NCBI GenBank assembly: GCA_037975125.1
Contig: CM075851.1
Coordinates: forward strand, 76,387,349-76,451,348
Length of the DNA: 64,000 nt
Origin: Latrodectus hesperus
Taxonomy: Eukaryota > Arthropoda > Arachnida > Araneae > Theridiidae
Reading direction: 5' to 3'
The first letter of the stretch is position 1, and every line of letters starts with the position of its first letter. Position numbers and translations under genes: made by a program. This document shows positions 1 to 12,587 of this stretch, in pieces. The notes under the pieces were generated by a model. That model had not been told where the DNA came from. It ran no database searches and saw nothing but the letters and a program-made list of their open reading frames with translations.

Positions 1-115
1 TTCATTCAATTCATGTCAATATTTCATATTTTATTTCCTAAGGATATAACCAATAAATATTAATCTAATAAAATGTAAGGCGCATTTTAATATTATTTAT
101 TAATCCTCCATTTAA

Positions 116-336
116 AAATCCGTCTCTTACATTTTATTTGTAACTATGTGCCACTAAGAATTTTTGATAGTATATTTTTCTCTTATATATATTATTTCAA
201 ATAAATGATTCTTTCAAAAATTATAAATTTATTTTCGAAAGAATCATTTATTTGAAATAATATGTATAAGAGAAAAATATACTATCAAAAATTCTTAGTG
301 GCGCATAGTTACAAATAAAATGTAAGAGACGGATTT
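116..336. mobile_element. Fold-back (MITE-like) element, 221 bp
   Basis: The arms 116-215 and 237-336 are inverted copies about 100 bp long with only a couple of mismatches that I could find by eye, and they are separated by a 21-bp AT-rich spacer. The outer ends read aaatccgtctcttac and its complement. No open reading frame fits inside, so this is a non-autonomous palindromic element, either a MITE or a fold-back element. The near identity of the arms suggests recent insertion or gene conversion between them. No clear target-site duplication was identified, so the superfamily is unknown. Confidence 0.75.
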
Positions 337-2762
337 ATAATTTTATATAATTTTATAATTTAATAACGATTCTAGAATTTTTCCTTTCAATTATATTTCA
401 AAACATTTCATATTTCTCAACTTAATTCTTTTCTCCAATAACTTTTTAAACGACCTCGTGATAGATAAGCATCTATATTCTGCAGGACATTTTCTATACA
501 GTTGGTTACAGTGATGATATTTTGAAAACTTAGAAGAGCCCGCTGAGTGGATATAACGATGTCACGTTATTTACATCCAGTTATTCAACAATAACTATAT
601 CGAATCAAGAACTTTTCATTTCGAAGTGCACGTTACATAATCACTATATGATTATAATATGCTTTTTACCATTTTCTATGCATACTATTACGCTAGATGT
701 TTCATATTATTACAATAATTATACAATAAGTATTCCATTATGTTTCAAATATATATTGCCATGAGATAAATAATTTATCACGTTTTCTTCATATAGATAT
801 ACTTCATCAAGTCCTTTACCACATCCTTTTAAAACCAAATATAAAAAGTAGTCGTCATGCCAAAGTTTTCGATAATAAATGAAATTTCATCAAGCCATAG
901 TAATTACATACAATTTACATACATATTCAATTTAGATATTCATATGTTAGCCTAAATTTTAAAAATATATTTAGATAAAGTTATAATATAACAGGGTGGA
1001 GAAATTTAAAAAACATACTTCAAATTACTAAAAAATTACATATAAAATTTCTCATTTTTTATTCTATATTATATTTTTGTATTATTCAGATTATCTTCTA
1101 TTGAATACAGTAGGCCACATATTCTTTGACATTATCATATTCATTTTATATTGCTTATTGTCTTTAAGAATTTTATTTGAACTCATAAAACTCTGATTTT
1201 TATGCCTGTATTCAGCTTTTATCAATATTTGTTGCAATGTATGGAATACTGTACAGTTGTATCAGTTGACATTGCAGAAACAGCTGGTCAAGAAAAGGAG
1301 CGGCATCTATTTGAGAATTAGAGCAACGTGTCAAAGATTAATGGAATGATCTTCTCAGAGGTTACAAAATTCTAGAGGATCATAGATTTTGAAGTTGGGT
1401 TAAGGTGAAGGGCCAAAATATCTGCGGCCGAATCAATCAGCTGCAACAGTTTAACCTTTTTATGATCTTATCCTGAGAAGGGTTGCTTTTGCTTCTAAAG
1501 TGAAACCTTTTTTTTTCTGATGAAATTGAAGTTATCTGCCATTAAAGATTGCAGTTAAACTTTCATGCAATCAAGAGGTCAAAGTTTATCCATACAGCGC
1601 TCCATTTACTCTTGGCAAGACCATTGCCCAAAGTTTGCTGATTTCTTGAAAACATAAAAAAATTAGATTTTTCTTGCATATCACTTAGCACACATAAAAT
1701 TTAACATTGTTTTTTATGCCTTACCTTAAAATGCTTGGGTCTTAATTCGTTGATTGATCTGTCCCACTATCATCATTTTTTTGCACATGAAAGATAAGTT
1801 TAATTATTCTGATATTTTTTGGAGAAAAATAATTTCTTTGATACTAAGTAATATTCAAAGGAAGAAGACATTCACACTGCATCATAGGAATTTTTCTAAT
1901 GTTGCACTAAAATTTCATGACTAAAGTTGGCAACAGTTAGTGAAATCATCAAAAGATCGTTGCCAAGAGTATTAAAAGTGTAATTCAACCGTGATTAAGG
2001 TTGTCATTTTAACTAGAACTAGGGATGTGATGTAGTATTAACATAAAAAAGAAAAATACTAGGAATCGGAATAAAAAAATGAATTATTAAAACGAAATCT
2101 AGAGAAATATTTAAACAAGAATTGATAATGATAATTAATCAATGAAGAAAGGGGTTCCAATAGTTTGATTTATTGTATTTCCTGCAATAAAAGGAATTAA
2201 TAACAATACTTGTAGCAGTAAGCCTGTAAAAATGAATTATAATTTCAGTTAAATCAATAAAGTTATACACTATTAGAATGGCTCAAAGTTACAGAGCAAA
2301 ACATGGATATTCTTATCATTGTCTTGTTGCAAGAACATTAGCCTTATATAAAAAAGAGAATTTATAAACTAAGTAATTTCATTGTTATTTTTTGTACTAT
2401 TAAATATACGATAAAAGCGATACATTTATGTATATCTTGTTGTAGTAAATATAAGTGCACGGTATGCAAAAGAGCTCCCCAGTCAAACAGTTACTTTAAT
2501 GTAGTTATTTTTAATGCCAACTTGTTTCTATTAGAGGAAGTGTTATTGAATGTTTTTATCGAAACAAACTAATAATATAGCATGAAAATTAGCCATTAAT
2601 AAAAATAATTTTAACTGAAACCTCTCAGAATCAATTGTATTTAAAGGTAAGTTGATTTATTAAATCAAAAAGCTCGAAGTATTTTTACTAATAATTTATG
2701 TTTAATTTTAATAGTAAGTTAAATATACAAAAGGTAAGATAACTTGGTGGAGAAAAAAGTTG

Positions 2763-3022
2763 TACTCATATTCAAGGGGAAATAGATTAAATATGTAATC
2801 TTATTGAATATAAGCTCATTAAGATCAGAGGGCCTCTATATGATATATATATTCGTAAAAACTTTTAAAATGCATTTATTAACAAAGTAGTACTCATTCA
2901 AGTAGAGTATACTCATATTCAAGGGGAAACAGATTAAATATGTAATCTTATTGAATATAAGCTCACTAAGATCAGAGGGCTCCTATATGATATATATATT
3001 CGGAAAAACTTAAAATGCATTT
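2763..3022. repeat. Direct duplication, two ~114-bp copies
   Basis: Copy one (2763-2877) and copy two (2910-3022) both begin tactcatattcaagggg and end aaaatgcattt. They differ by only a few substitutions and short indels and are offset by 147 bp. The 32 bp between them starts with a further partial echo (agtactcattcaag). This is a local tandem duplication in an intron with no coding potential. Confidence 0.85.
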
Positions 3023-5452
3023 GTTTTTTATTGTTCAAAATAAAGAAGTGTTTGATGGTGTTTATCTTCGTGAAATTCGCAAAATAATCAATCTGGAACA
3101 TGATGAAATACCAGAGTATGATGTAATTTTAACAAATCGACATACATGTTCTCCCATTTGAGACTTATTTCTTCTAACTAGTGGGACAAATATCATCCAC
3201 TTAAATTCTTAGTTTATAAATTTTATAATATATACATGATACTTTTATTTATTTTAATATCGATTCATATGTTAACGGATTATCACACAGAGACAGGTTT
3301 TTTCATACCAAAAATTACCACGGTCAAAAATGAAATTAAAAAAATTAAAAGAATGGGATAAAACTAGAATTTTTTCTTCTTCTACAATTAAAGTCTCACA
3401 GAAGACTGATTTGTTATTCAAATAAGGTTTCCAATTAGCCATGCAACATTTTGAGGGAACATTAAATTCAGATTGAAATAAATTAACTAATTTATTCATA
3501 TCACATACTATGTAACAAATTATACAATGGCCTAAACATAAACCCAGTAATAATCCAAACAATGACAAATTTCGTTAAATGTTCATTAGCGACCATTAGC
3601 GATTGCAATCGGGTTGGTTAAATCTTTTTCAATTATACACACGTAGCAATCGAAGCACCAATCAGATATTTTGATGGTTTTAAGACAATGTAACATTAAA
3701 AGTGAACTCTTACAAATAAATGCCAGAGGAAATGTCGAACAAGGCTTTTTTGTTCTATTGCTTTCAGTTAAGCGTGATGCAAATTATGACTTAATTTATT
3801 CTATTTTGATCTTTCTTTGATGATGTAAGTGCCCATGTACGGAGGAGAATTAACGGGTAAAACAAAATGAAAAGAATGAATTCGCAATGATGTGTCGACA
3901 GCTTAAATCTTATTATCTGTTGAGGTAACAGGGTATCAGGTAAAGCAGCTATAAAATAACAGATAACGATTGTGTGATGAAAATGTTCCACAAAATAAAT
4001 TTATTACAATCCAAGACTGAAAAATATAAAAGGAATTCTTTTTGTTGTAGTTTCATTTTCTATTTATATGTGACAATTAGGTTAACAAGATAAACATTTG
4101 TGTAATGATAACGTTAAAGTTGACATTTATTACGATTTTAATCGATATTTTTTTTACCAATTACAACGACTTGTATTAATATCAGTAACGTTTACAGATA
4201 AAATTTTTGAATTCCTAAAAAAACGAAGTATGCTTATAAAGCTATTATCAGAAGTTACGTTGTTTACATTTGCTTAGATGAATTAAGATTTTAATTTTAT
4301 TACATTTCTCTAAAAACCAATGAAATATTAATACAAATTACCAATATTCCACCGATAATGATATATTTATTGAATAATGACTACAGCAGTGTATAGTTGA
4401 ATTAAATACCGATATACATTCTTTTAAGTGCTAATATGCAATTAATAGAATCTTCTAATATAATATTTTTTTACCATGTTATTTTCAATTTTTATTATTA
4501 TCATTTACTTATACATTTGTATAATATTATTTGGTTTAATTTCTGCATTCAATGTACTTTTTTTAAGTCAATATCACCAATTTTGAAATTAAGTTAGGAA
4601 ATTAGCCAACAATTTCTTTGTCTTTATGCAATTAATTTACAAAGTCTTCATTGTTATCCATTTTAGGTCTTTAATGATATTAAAATTTTCCTCTTAATCC
4701 AGCGTGCTTTTTAATAAATAAAAATGTGTTGCAAACAATGAGATACCAGGAATATATCAACTTGATAGATTGTAAATAATACAAGAGAGCTAACAGTAAC
4801 AATACAAGCTCTCAGTAAACAATCAGTGACCAGATGGTGCGTGTTTTACTACAGTTGTCCAAATCGACGGGAGATTTGGTTTGGATCTGGAGGCATATTT
4901 CATAATTAATTTTAAAATCAAGTAGCTAAATAACGATATGTTTTTTTACTAATACTAAACAGTAAATGGGGCATTTTTACCGCTCTTTCGTTTTCCTACA
5001 TTTGCTCCCTCGAAAATATTAGTCATTTTGCCACACACTGAATTTCAAATCATAAGCGATTTAAATTATTATAAAAGCTATACTAAAATTCATTAATTTT
5101 ACTGAATATTGAAAACAACATTTGCTATCTGATATAATGCGATTTAATTAAAGAAATATCACTTTCCAAATTACAAATTCTTGGTTTAATAAAAAAATAT
5201 TTCATGAAAAAGAATGAAATTTCACATTCATCAAATTCATTATTAAAATACAAAAATTTATAGAAATAACTAAAATGTCCAAAAATAGACATTTTTAGGA
5301 ATAAAATTACTATTCATATCACAAATTCAATGAATCCATCATAATCAATAGCCAAATATCCAAACGAATAAATAATTGTCCTTTTTCATTACAGTCAGTC
5401 GACTGCATAATTATAATATCCTTGGAATGAGGTTAATTGATGTGTAATTTGT

Positions 5453-5468
5453 CACTTACCGGTAAGTG
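5453..5468. promoter_or_regulatory. Palindromic splice donor
   Basis: The donor of the exon at 5460-5562 lies in a perfect 16-bp palindrome, cacttaccggtaagtg, so the same bases spell a strong GTAAGT donor on both strands. Only the minus-strand reading is supported by adjacent coding sequence. It may be coincidence, since the last coding bases happen to mirror the donor consensus. Confidence 0.6.
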
Positions 5469-5562
5469 CAGCAGACCAGCCAGAGAGTGCTTGGCCGCCC
5501 CTCGACGCAATTGGCACAGTGCGACAAAGTCTTCGTCGGTGGTTTCTTTTTCCCTCAGCAGT
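5460..5562 (-). CDS. RhoGEF gene, DH-domain exon (last visible)
   Basis: This 103-nt exon is flanked by a tttcgtag acceptor and a GTAAGTG donor. It begins in phase 1, takes CC from the previous exon, and encodes 34 residues, starting LLREKETTDEDF and ending SLAGLLHLP. Dbl-homology domains have a helix of the form xxLxxLLxxPVQR; here the sequence ends at LP exactly on the exon border, so the next exon should open with VQR. DH domains catalyse GDP release from Rho-family GTPases at the inner face of the plasma membrane or in the cytosol. The exon is much richer in GC than the flanking intron. Exon and phase are well supported; the specific RhoGEF family is not recognised. Confidence 0.8.
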
Positions 5563-5906
5563 CTACGAAAGAAAATAATAAATCAGTTTTAATGATTTAA
5601 ACGATACAATTTGAAACACCGGTAATAAAATACATGGAATAAACTTTTTAAAATATTTAATTATCAAATAACATAAATATGAATAATTTATTACTTTTAA
5701 CGTAAGCAACGTTTGTTTAACTAAGTCAATAGTTGATTAAAAATATTACTTTATATCAGGGAGAGTCATGTTTATTATACTATCCGTTAATTTTTGCCAT
5801 CTCTTTGTCAGAAATATTTTTAATAATGTATTGATAATTTAAATAAGTTATTAAAAAGTCAAAAATATATCCTTAAAAATCAAAAAAGAATTTAATTTAT
5901 ACTCAC
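5563..5906 (-). other. Short RhoGEF intron (344 bp)
   Basis: AT-rich intron between two DH-domain exons, phase 1 at both ends, with GTGAGT donor and TAG acceptor. It is by far the shortest intron seen in the gene. No other feature was found in it. Confidence 0.75.
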
Positions 5907-5979
5907 GGTAGAGCAACTTCTGAATACAAATTAAGGTATTCTTCATACTTTGTCCACAGAAGTTTAGAAAATATTGAAG
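5907..5979 (-). CDS. RhoGEF gene, DH-domain exon
   Basis: This 73-nt exon has acceptor ttttcag and donor GTGAGTA. It starts with the last two bases of an Ala codon and ends with CC, completing a Pro codon with the next exon. The 23 whole codons encode SIFSKLLWTKYEEYLNLYSE followed by VAL. This matches the DH pattern in which a helix with IF is followed by a helix rich in Tyr and Leu (IFxKxxxxxxxYxxYxxx). The reading frame crosses both splice junctions without a break, which is the strongest evidence that this and its neighbours form one gene. Confidence 0.82.
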
Positions 5980-7507
5980 CTGAAAATATAGGAATAATTT
6001 TACATTGAAATGCATATATATACTTAAGTTAAATAGAAATTTAATTACTATAACATCATAAATTTTAAAGATAATCATCTGCAAAGAAATGTGTTGAATA
6101 GTAAATCTACCGTTTCCTTGATGATGACAATTGGTGCCAGATTGGCATATTGGACAGATAGGTTGTCCTTTCCTCCTTTCTGGTTTTATACATTTTTCTT
6201 GAATTTATTTAGTGAACGCGGTTGTTTCAAAGCTCCGCTATTTTGTCTTTTAATAACAATGATTATGTAATATATATTTATAAAGTATAATTGTTTTTAA
6301 TCAAAATAATACTATCTTTGACTGTCGATCTAGAGAACGCGAATGCTCGAGAGACCTGATATTTTGTTAATAGATACAATTATATAACCATGAACACTTG
6401 TATTTGTTTGATAATAAAGTTAAGCTTGAAGCTTTAACACAATTCCCTTTATTGGTGGAGCAGTTTCACAACGGCTCATGTGTTTACCGAGCAATAATGA
6501 CTAAACATTATCAACAAAATAATTCGATTATACTAAAAGAGAAAAGTTTTGCAAATGGAAAGTTCATTTGGTCTCAGAAAATGTGAAAAAGACTACAAAT
6601 ATCGACCTATTCAATTGACAGTGGTTTAAAATTAGAAATATAAAGTTGTGCTTAGTCTGCTAGGTCACCAGAAAATAGGCATCCAAAAAATATGCGCAAT
6701 AAAATAAATATTAGTTGGAAGGGAAATGAAGTTCACTAAATATGTGTGGTTAATGATATTATTTAAAAATATTATATTATTTTTGAAAGTGTTACACAGT
6801 AAAAATACAACATTTTGTATTTTTACTATCTTTAAAAAATTGAAGTGTGAGTCGAATTTAACTATCTCTTTATATTCATTGTATTTAAATAGATGCAAAA
6901 GTAAAGCGAGGAAAATTATTTAAAAATATTTTTTTCATTTCAAACACTCTTCTTGTCCTTTTATGAGGAATTTTTAATGACTTCAATACAAAAAGTTGAA
7001 AATAATACATTAGATTCCATTCATCAATTTCACAATAATAATATCTATAGTTATTACAATTAAACTTATTAATATGTTGCGTAAAATTAACGTAAGTTAA
7101 ATTACATTTTAGAAAATTGAAATAAATAAGTGTTTTATTTATTTTTCAAATTAATTAAGAATATTATGTATTTATAAAAATATTCCTCAGTATGTAAAGT
7201 AAAATAAAGTTAACTGATTTTTATTATATTTTTGCATCATACAAACTCTATCCTTTCAAAATTCTTATGCAAGCCTAGATTGCTCCTCAAATGTCTTCCG
7301 AAAAGCATTAAAACGAAAAATAAACTTACAAAGACTTCAACATATTTTTTAACAAATAGAAAAAGTATTCTTTCAATTTAACGGTGACCATGTGGTAACC
7401 AAGGGATAAAAATAGTCCCACTGTATCCCAATGCATGTCGTAAGAGGCGACAAAAATAGTGTTGGGCGTAGGGTTAACTGCCCTACCTCATTAAAAAAAA
7501 CTCTTTT

Positions 7508-7893
7508 TACGAAACCTATACAGAATGCTAAGAACTATCTATGGAATGTACAGGAACAGGGTTGCTGGCGAACCAAATATAATTTTGAATTATATATTCT
7601 GCATAACCAGCCCCAGATTACCCAGGTTATCAGAAGCAATAGGCTAAGATGGCTTGGCCATGTCTGGAGAAGCCGAGAAAACAACTCCACTAGAATATCA
7701 ACGTTTAAGAACCCCGAAGGATCCTGTGCCCGAGGAAGACCACCAACAAGATAGCTCGTTGACACTGAAAATAACTTCAAGATACTGAAAGTTAGGAACT
7801 GGCGAAGTGTCGCTCTGGACAGACTGGGTTGGAAAAAGCGTGCTGTAGATTCAATTAAGACCTGTAATAGGTTTTTACGCTATTAAAGAAGAA
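7508..7893 (+). mobile_element. LINE remnant, reverse-transcriptase C-terminal end
   Basis: The translation resembles the C-terminal tail downstream of the reverse transcriptase in RTE/Jockey-type non-LTR elements of arthropods. The landmarks are RMLRTIYGMY in one frame, then, after a frameshift near 7560, RTKYNFELY, RSNRLRWLGHVWRS, RGRPPTR, and VRNWRSVALDRLGWKKRA. In that frame a TAG at 7752 interrupts it, and the natural-looking stop is at 7884-7886. The copy ends in a short AAG-rich tail. It is a 5'-truncated, dead fragment. The family name is inferred from remembered family patterns, not from a search. Confidence 0.75.
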
Positions 7894-8279
7894 GATTCTT
7901 TTTATTTAAAACTCACCCATGACCATGGGGTAAGAAAAAAAACAGTAACTCTCTTTCTTTTTAATTCTTTCAATAATTCTCAAATTATTTTAAGTGAGAT
8001 TATATTCTCATACAGTTTTGGATAGAAGTTTAAGAATAATCACCACTTTATTTTTCAAAAATACTTACTAATTTTTAGAATTACTGTTTTTACCCGTAAA
8101 GTCACTATTCAATGTCAAACATTTTGCCTATTCAAAGTTTTTTGAGAAAAAAAATCGCTAGTTTGACCGTAATGCTCTCCATTCCACATATTTTTAAGAA
8201 ATTTTAATGATTGACTGCGAAAATATTTCTTCATGCATTATACTATTTTTAATGACCTTATTTCTCAGTCAAAATAAAC

Positions 8280-8640
8280 AAACATACGAGTACTGAATCG
8301 GACCTTCATTTGACACCTACACGGTTTTCATCACCAGAAGTGGATAACCTCATTCATTACCAAGAACTTGAAATTTTGTGGGAACATTGCGAAAAGGAGA
8401 CGTTTAAACTGTAACCGCCCAATATAAAAACAGAATTCTTTCTCGGCGCTATCCGTGTGCACCTGATGACAGTGTAACAATGGCAAGGTTGTTTTGGGTG
8501 TCGAGCAACATTCTTTCTCGAATCGGATGATCCTGATGATGGGGCGCAATCACGCCCCGCCCTCGATTGTGGCCGTCTGTCTAGTGACACAGTTGGTAGG
8601 ACGGAGGCGGCAAGAAGCAGCTATATTACCATAATGAAAA
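8280..8640. promoter_or_regulatory. GC/CpG-richer intronic block, possible enhancer
   Basis: Within AT-rich intron this block is noticeably richer in GC and CpG, especially at about 8440-8610. It contains E-box-like cacctg next to tgatgacag, an aacaatgg SOX-like site and ggggcgcaatcacgccccgcc. Short open frames cross it on the minus strand, but they overlap in different frames, lack recognisable domains and are not bordered by convincing splice sites. A conserved regulatory element or an old repeat are both possible. Confidence 0.25.
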
Positions 8641-9136
8641 TTCTGAGCTTTTAGAGGGTGTATTTCTTCCATTGTCCGCAGGGCGAAGAACTCTTATAGG
8701 GTTAATTCTTGATGAAATTTCTCGCAAATAAATAGTAAAGATATTTAGATATTGTTCTAACAATAGCATTCTTACACTCGAATGATACTTGCTTATAACT
8801 TTAACTTCAATTGTTAGCAATTTTTTTAATTGCACTGTTACCAAACTCATACATATTTCATACATATCAATGATCTTACTTAGATATTTTTAATAGAATT
8901 ATACTTGCTTACATCTTCAAAGTTTGGAATAAACCATGGGCAACAAATTTGACTTAATATTACACAGCTAATACGACTTGTTTGCTTTATCATAATAATG
9001 TTAGTTCAAGATTGGCAAAATATGGACTCAGTTTAATCTAAACGTTTCAGTTGCCCGTGATACCCTAAAATTGCTCATGGGCATAGCAAATGTTTTTAAA
9101 TCTCAAATCAGATAACTACAAATATTGATATGTCAA

Positions 9137-9396
9137 TGCCGCGGTGGCCTGGTTGGTTAGGGCAACGTTCTCAATATCGAAACGTAGTGAGTTCGAAACC
9201 TGGCTAAACTGATGATCCGTTGTGTTCGATAAAGGTGGCTGGGACACGGTAAATAGGTCAGGGTTAGCTACGTATTAGGTGTCTTCTGCTTGGTCCTCTC
9301 TACAAAAGAACGAAGAGTCCACCCGGCTACTTCTATCTAGCTGGAAGAGTTCAACTCAGGCCTAGATACAGGGAAGCAAACCAAGTGAAACAACAA
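9137..9396 (+). mobile_element. tRNA-derived SINE
   Basis: The head has the two internal RNA polymerase III promoter boxes of a tRNA: an A-box-like tggcctggttggttagg near 9145 and a B-box gttcgaaacc at 9191-9200. About 190 bp of non-tRNA body follows and then a short CAA-rich tail (aaacaacaaca). The head cannot be a working tRNA because its acceptor arm does not close. Target-site duplications are not clear, suggesting an older copy. Confidence 0.7.
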
Positions 9397-10027
9397 CATG
9401 TGAATAATTCACTTTAACGCGAAAACTTTGTAGTATTTACATAAAATTACCATTACACAAATGAAGTTTATTTGGATGTAGAACAAGAATTTTACAACAA
9501 ATAATCTATTTACAAACATATAATTTATTTTTCAGATCTTGGATGTTTTTGGCTTTATATAAAACAAAATGTTCATGCCAAATTATGCTTGATAAAGGGG
9601 ATGTGTGATAATAAAAAATTTAATATTATCCAATTCATTTTATCGGAACTTTTCAAATTAAGTATGACCTGCTCCAACAGGTTGTAATATTTTCATTGGT
9701 TTGGGGTATGTAGACAAAAATGGATAAATTCACGCATTGAAGTTACAACATATTTTTTTAACTGTCTTGTTTTTATTACAACAGTGAAAAATTGATTTTT
9801 GAAACTATAATTTCACTTTTGCATAATCCTTCTTCCCATTTTTTTAATGGTTTCGCTTTTAAGGTATTGAAGTCAAGCAGATAGAGCTAAATGTTCAGCA
9901 CCATGCCCCATAGTTAAACATCTTACAGGCTCAACTCTTCCAGAGGAAATGGATATTTGTAGTGGGTCAAAATCTAACTTAAAAATTAGATGACAAACGG
10001 GAAAGTTAGTCCACCTGTGAAAAAACC

Positions 10028-10070
10028 TGGTTAGCTAGTCGCCGCCAAAAAGCAACCGACTAGCTAACCA
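10028..10070. repeat. 14-bp perfect stem hairpin
   Basis: tggttagctagtcg at 10028-10041 is exactly complementary to 10057-10070 across a 15-nt loop. The stem is GC-mixed, unlike the AT-rich hairpins that arise easily by chance here. It could be the end of a transposon or an RNA structure. Nothing adjacent identifies it. Confidence 0.6.
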
Positions 10071-10599
10071 AATTAAAATATGTGGGATAGACTTAATTTA
10101 AGTAAAGATATCAAATGCACCATATTTAAGATCGATTTTAAATTGGAGTTTGAAGTGATCCATGAAATATTTATTTTAGCATGCAACTACTGTAAATGTC
10201 CGAGATTGAGTTTGAAAGGGCTTCATCTCTACTGATCCAGGCAATTTTTTTTTAAAATACTGAATCACTTATTTCTGTGTGTATAGTTTAACTATCAAAA
10301 TTATTACCTTACCGAAATTCCCTTTTCAAACATAAAAAAATAAAACTATTGAAGAATCAAGGAACTAGATTAGTAAATAAATGGAAGGATTTAAAAAATA
10401 TTCCTAAAACATTAATTTCGTAATCAGTGAAATGTATATGTAACTGTCAATTATATTCTCACATCTTCTCATTCGTTTATATATATTTTTCTTAAAATTC
10501 TCACCACACTAACAGAAACATTGTTAAAAGTTTCAACCAAATATTTCTTGTAATTCTGTTATCTAACGACAAAGTTGTCAAATATTTTCTCCAACTCAT

Positions 10600-10960
10600 C
10601 AAAGAAAATCGAAAATTCAAAAGTCAATTTCGGACGTAGCCGGCACCTCGTAGTTCAAGGGCAAACGATAAAAGAAAATTATCTCAAAAATTCACTCTCG
10701 CCCTGTTTCCGGAGTAATAAGCAATTTCACAGTCCCCCTCCTCACCTCACCGACTTGGCACTTTCATTCGCCGTCCCTAATGCACTTGCCAAAGAAAATC
10801 AAAGCTCTGTCAAAACTGAAAAGCTGACCGTCCAAAATAAATTCTTCCGCTCTGGTCGGAACAGCGACATGCGGTGATCCGTAAAGGCCGGACGGACGCC
10901 CTAAAGGACTGTTTCTATATTACACTCGCGAAACCCCTCTTTTTACTTTCCCCCTAACAA
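10600..10960. promoter_or_regulatory. CpG-rich block in intron, possible internal promoter or enhancer
   Basis: This is the clearest CpG cluster in the left half of the window: cggacgtagccggcacctcg, ttccgctctggtcgg, gtaaaggccggacggacgcc and gcgcgc fall within about 360 bp of otherwise AT-rich intron. An open frame of 100 codons (10575-10877, plus) crosses it, but its composition is not protein-like and I recognise no domain. A CpG-rich block in the first long intron before the catalytic exons could be an alternative promoter or enhancer. This is inference from composition only. Confidence 0.35.
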
Positions 10961-12587
10961 GCGCGCATAAAAAAAATTGAATGAATGCCTAAGTGCCCTG
11001 TATATCCGTCATTATGTCAAAGAATTACAGCGATATTACGCAAACGAACAAATAAAAGTGGATTGCCTTCTCCATGTTGTTAGATAAAAAATATTGCCTG
11101 AACTTTCATTTGTTTATTTTTTTCTTAATTTTATACCGTTGTCAATTATTATTTGCGAATTTCTTTTGCTTTATTTTGTTGGAAAAGATAAAAGAAGCAT
11201 TTTTATCGTTTGCTTGAGGTTGGAAGGCAGCGCTGTGTGTTGATCTTTTAAAGTTTCTATCTCTTTTTTATTGCTTGTTCATTTTTTTTTGGATGATGGT
11301 CGAGATATTATGCTGGAATAACTACTGATAAATAAAGTAGGAGTGTGACAGGTTACTCATTGCTAAATTAGATAAAAAGTTAGTGAATGGGAAAAAAAAG
11401 TGACATACGGCTTAGATAAACGAGACTAATGTAGATTTTGGGTAATAAAACAAATTTTTGTATATTGGTTACTGTCAAATTATATTAGGGAAAAAATAAA
11501 AATGCTTAAAAAACATTTTCGGCGGTGCTTAAAGACACGAATTAAAGTAATCAGGAAAAATTCTATGCAGTATATTTTTTAGGAATTCAAGAAATATTTC
11601 ACATAAAACAGAATATATTTTGGCTGAAATCTTAGTAGATATCATTTAATTAATTAATTAGAAGAAACTTTTGAGTGTACTTATTTATAAAAATCTATTA
11701 ACATATTAATAGCAAACAATTGATCTTAGTATGTTTAATTAGAAAGTTTCACCACAAAATTAAGAAAATAATGCGCAGTTTTATTGAAATAGTGAAAACG
11801 TAATCAGTAAACATGAATAACAAATCAATATAAATACTTAAATTTTTCTTCTAATTTATTTGTATTCAATTTCAGTGAATATACTAATATATTGATCTTC
11901 TTCAATATTCTTTTTATTGATTCATACAAATGTTATTCCACAATAACAACATGCATTGAGGAAATATCGTTTTCAGATTATAATTTTTACAGATCATACT
12001 TAATTCAATTTGTTACTTTATTTAACAATTTGAGCTTATGCTTCACAAATAGAATTTTAAAGATGATAAAAACAATATCGAATATTTTATAAGCGTCGAG
12101 ATCGAAAATAACAATTATTGAAAAAATCTGCATACAAAATAACAACTTACAGAAATTTTAGATTGAAAAACAACTTAGTATTTTTATTTTACTTAAAATC
12201 TATCAGTTCAAAACTAATGGATTTTTTATTACTATGAATGAGTTCCTTAGTTAATATTTTGAAATAAAAATTAAATGGATAAATAAATGGAAATGAGGAA
12301 TAAAAATTCATTAAATAATTAATAGGAATAAAAATTTGTCATTATAAATAAATTTGATAATATTTTTATTAAATAAAAATTAATTTCCTTAAATAGAACA
12401 AAATAGAGTGGAAATTTGAAAATGGAGAGTCACCTCCCTTCTTTCTATTTCTCTTTTTCTTATTATTTTATAAGCAGACCATGCACAAATTCCAAAGTTA
12501 CGAAAATCAGTATGTGATTTAGTGAGTCATAACTCCAATCAGAAAGTTAACTTAAGCTATTTTGAAATATTTTTAAAATAAACGTAG

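Larger units (their letters stand above)
1..5459 (-). other. Intron downstream of the last visible RhoGEF exon
   Basis: This stretch follows, in transcription order, the donor of the exon ending at 5460, so it is intron of the minus-strand RhoGEF gene. The next exon should begin in phase 0 with the PVQR-type DH helix. I looked for such an exon on the minus strand and found none, so it probably lies left of base 1. Apart from the fold-back element at 116-336 and the direct duplication at 2763-3022, it is AT-rich unique-looking sequence. A less AT-rich block at about 1245-1660 has no recognisable coding potential. Other open frames here are short, AT-biased and lack homology I can recognise. 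Confidence 0.6.

Noticed and set aside
1245..1660. Less AT-rich block with a short open reading AETAGQEKERHLFEN on the plus strand
   Set aside because: Stops in all frames within a short distance and no recognisable family; too little to call a pseudogene.
6080..6200. Minus-strand reading with CPICQSGTNCHH, resembling a zinc finger
   Set aside because: The open stretch is short, splice signals are not convincing, and an exon here would break the DH domain between two exons that join perfectly.
10575..10877. 100-codon open frame in the CpG-rich block
   Set aside because: No domain, no Kozak or splice support, and residue composition reflects base composition.
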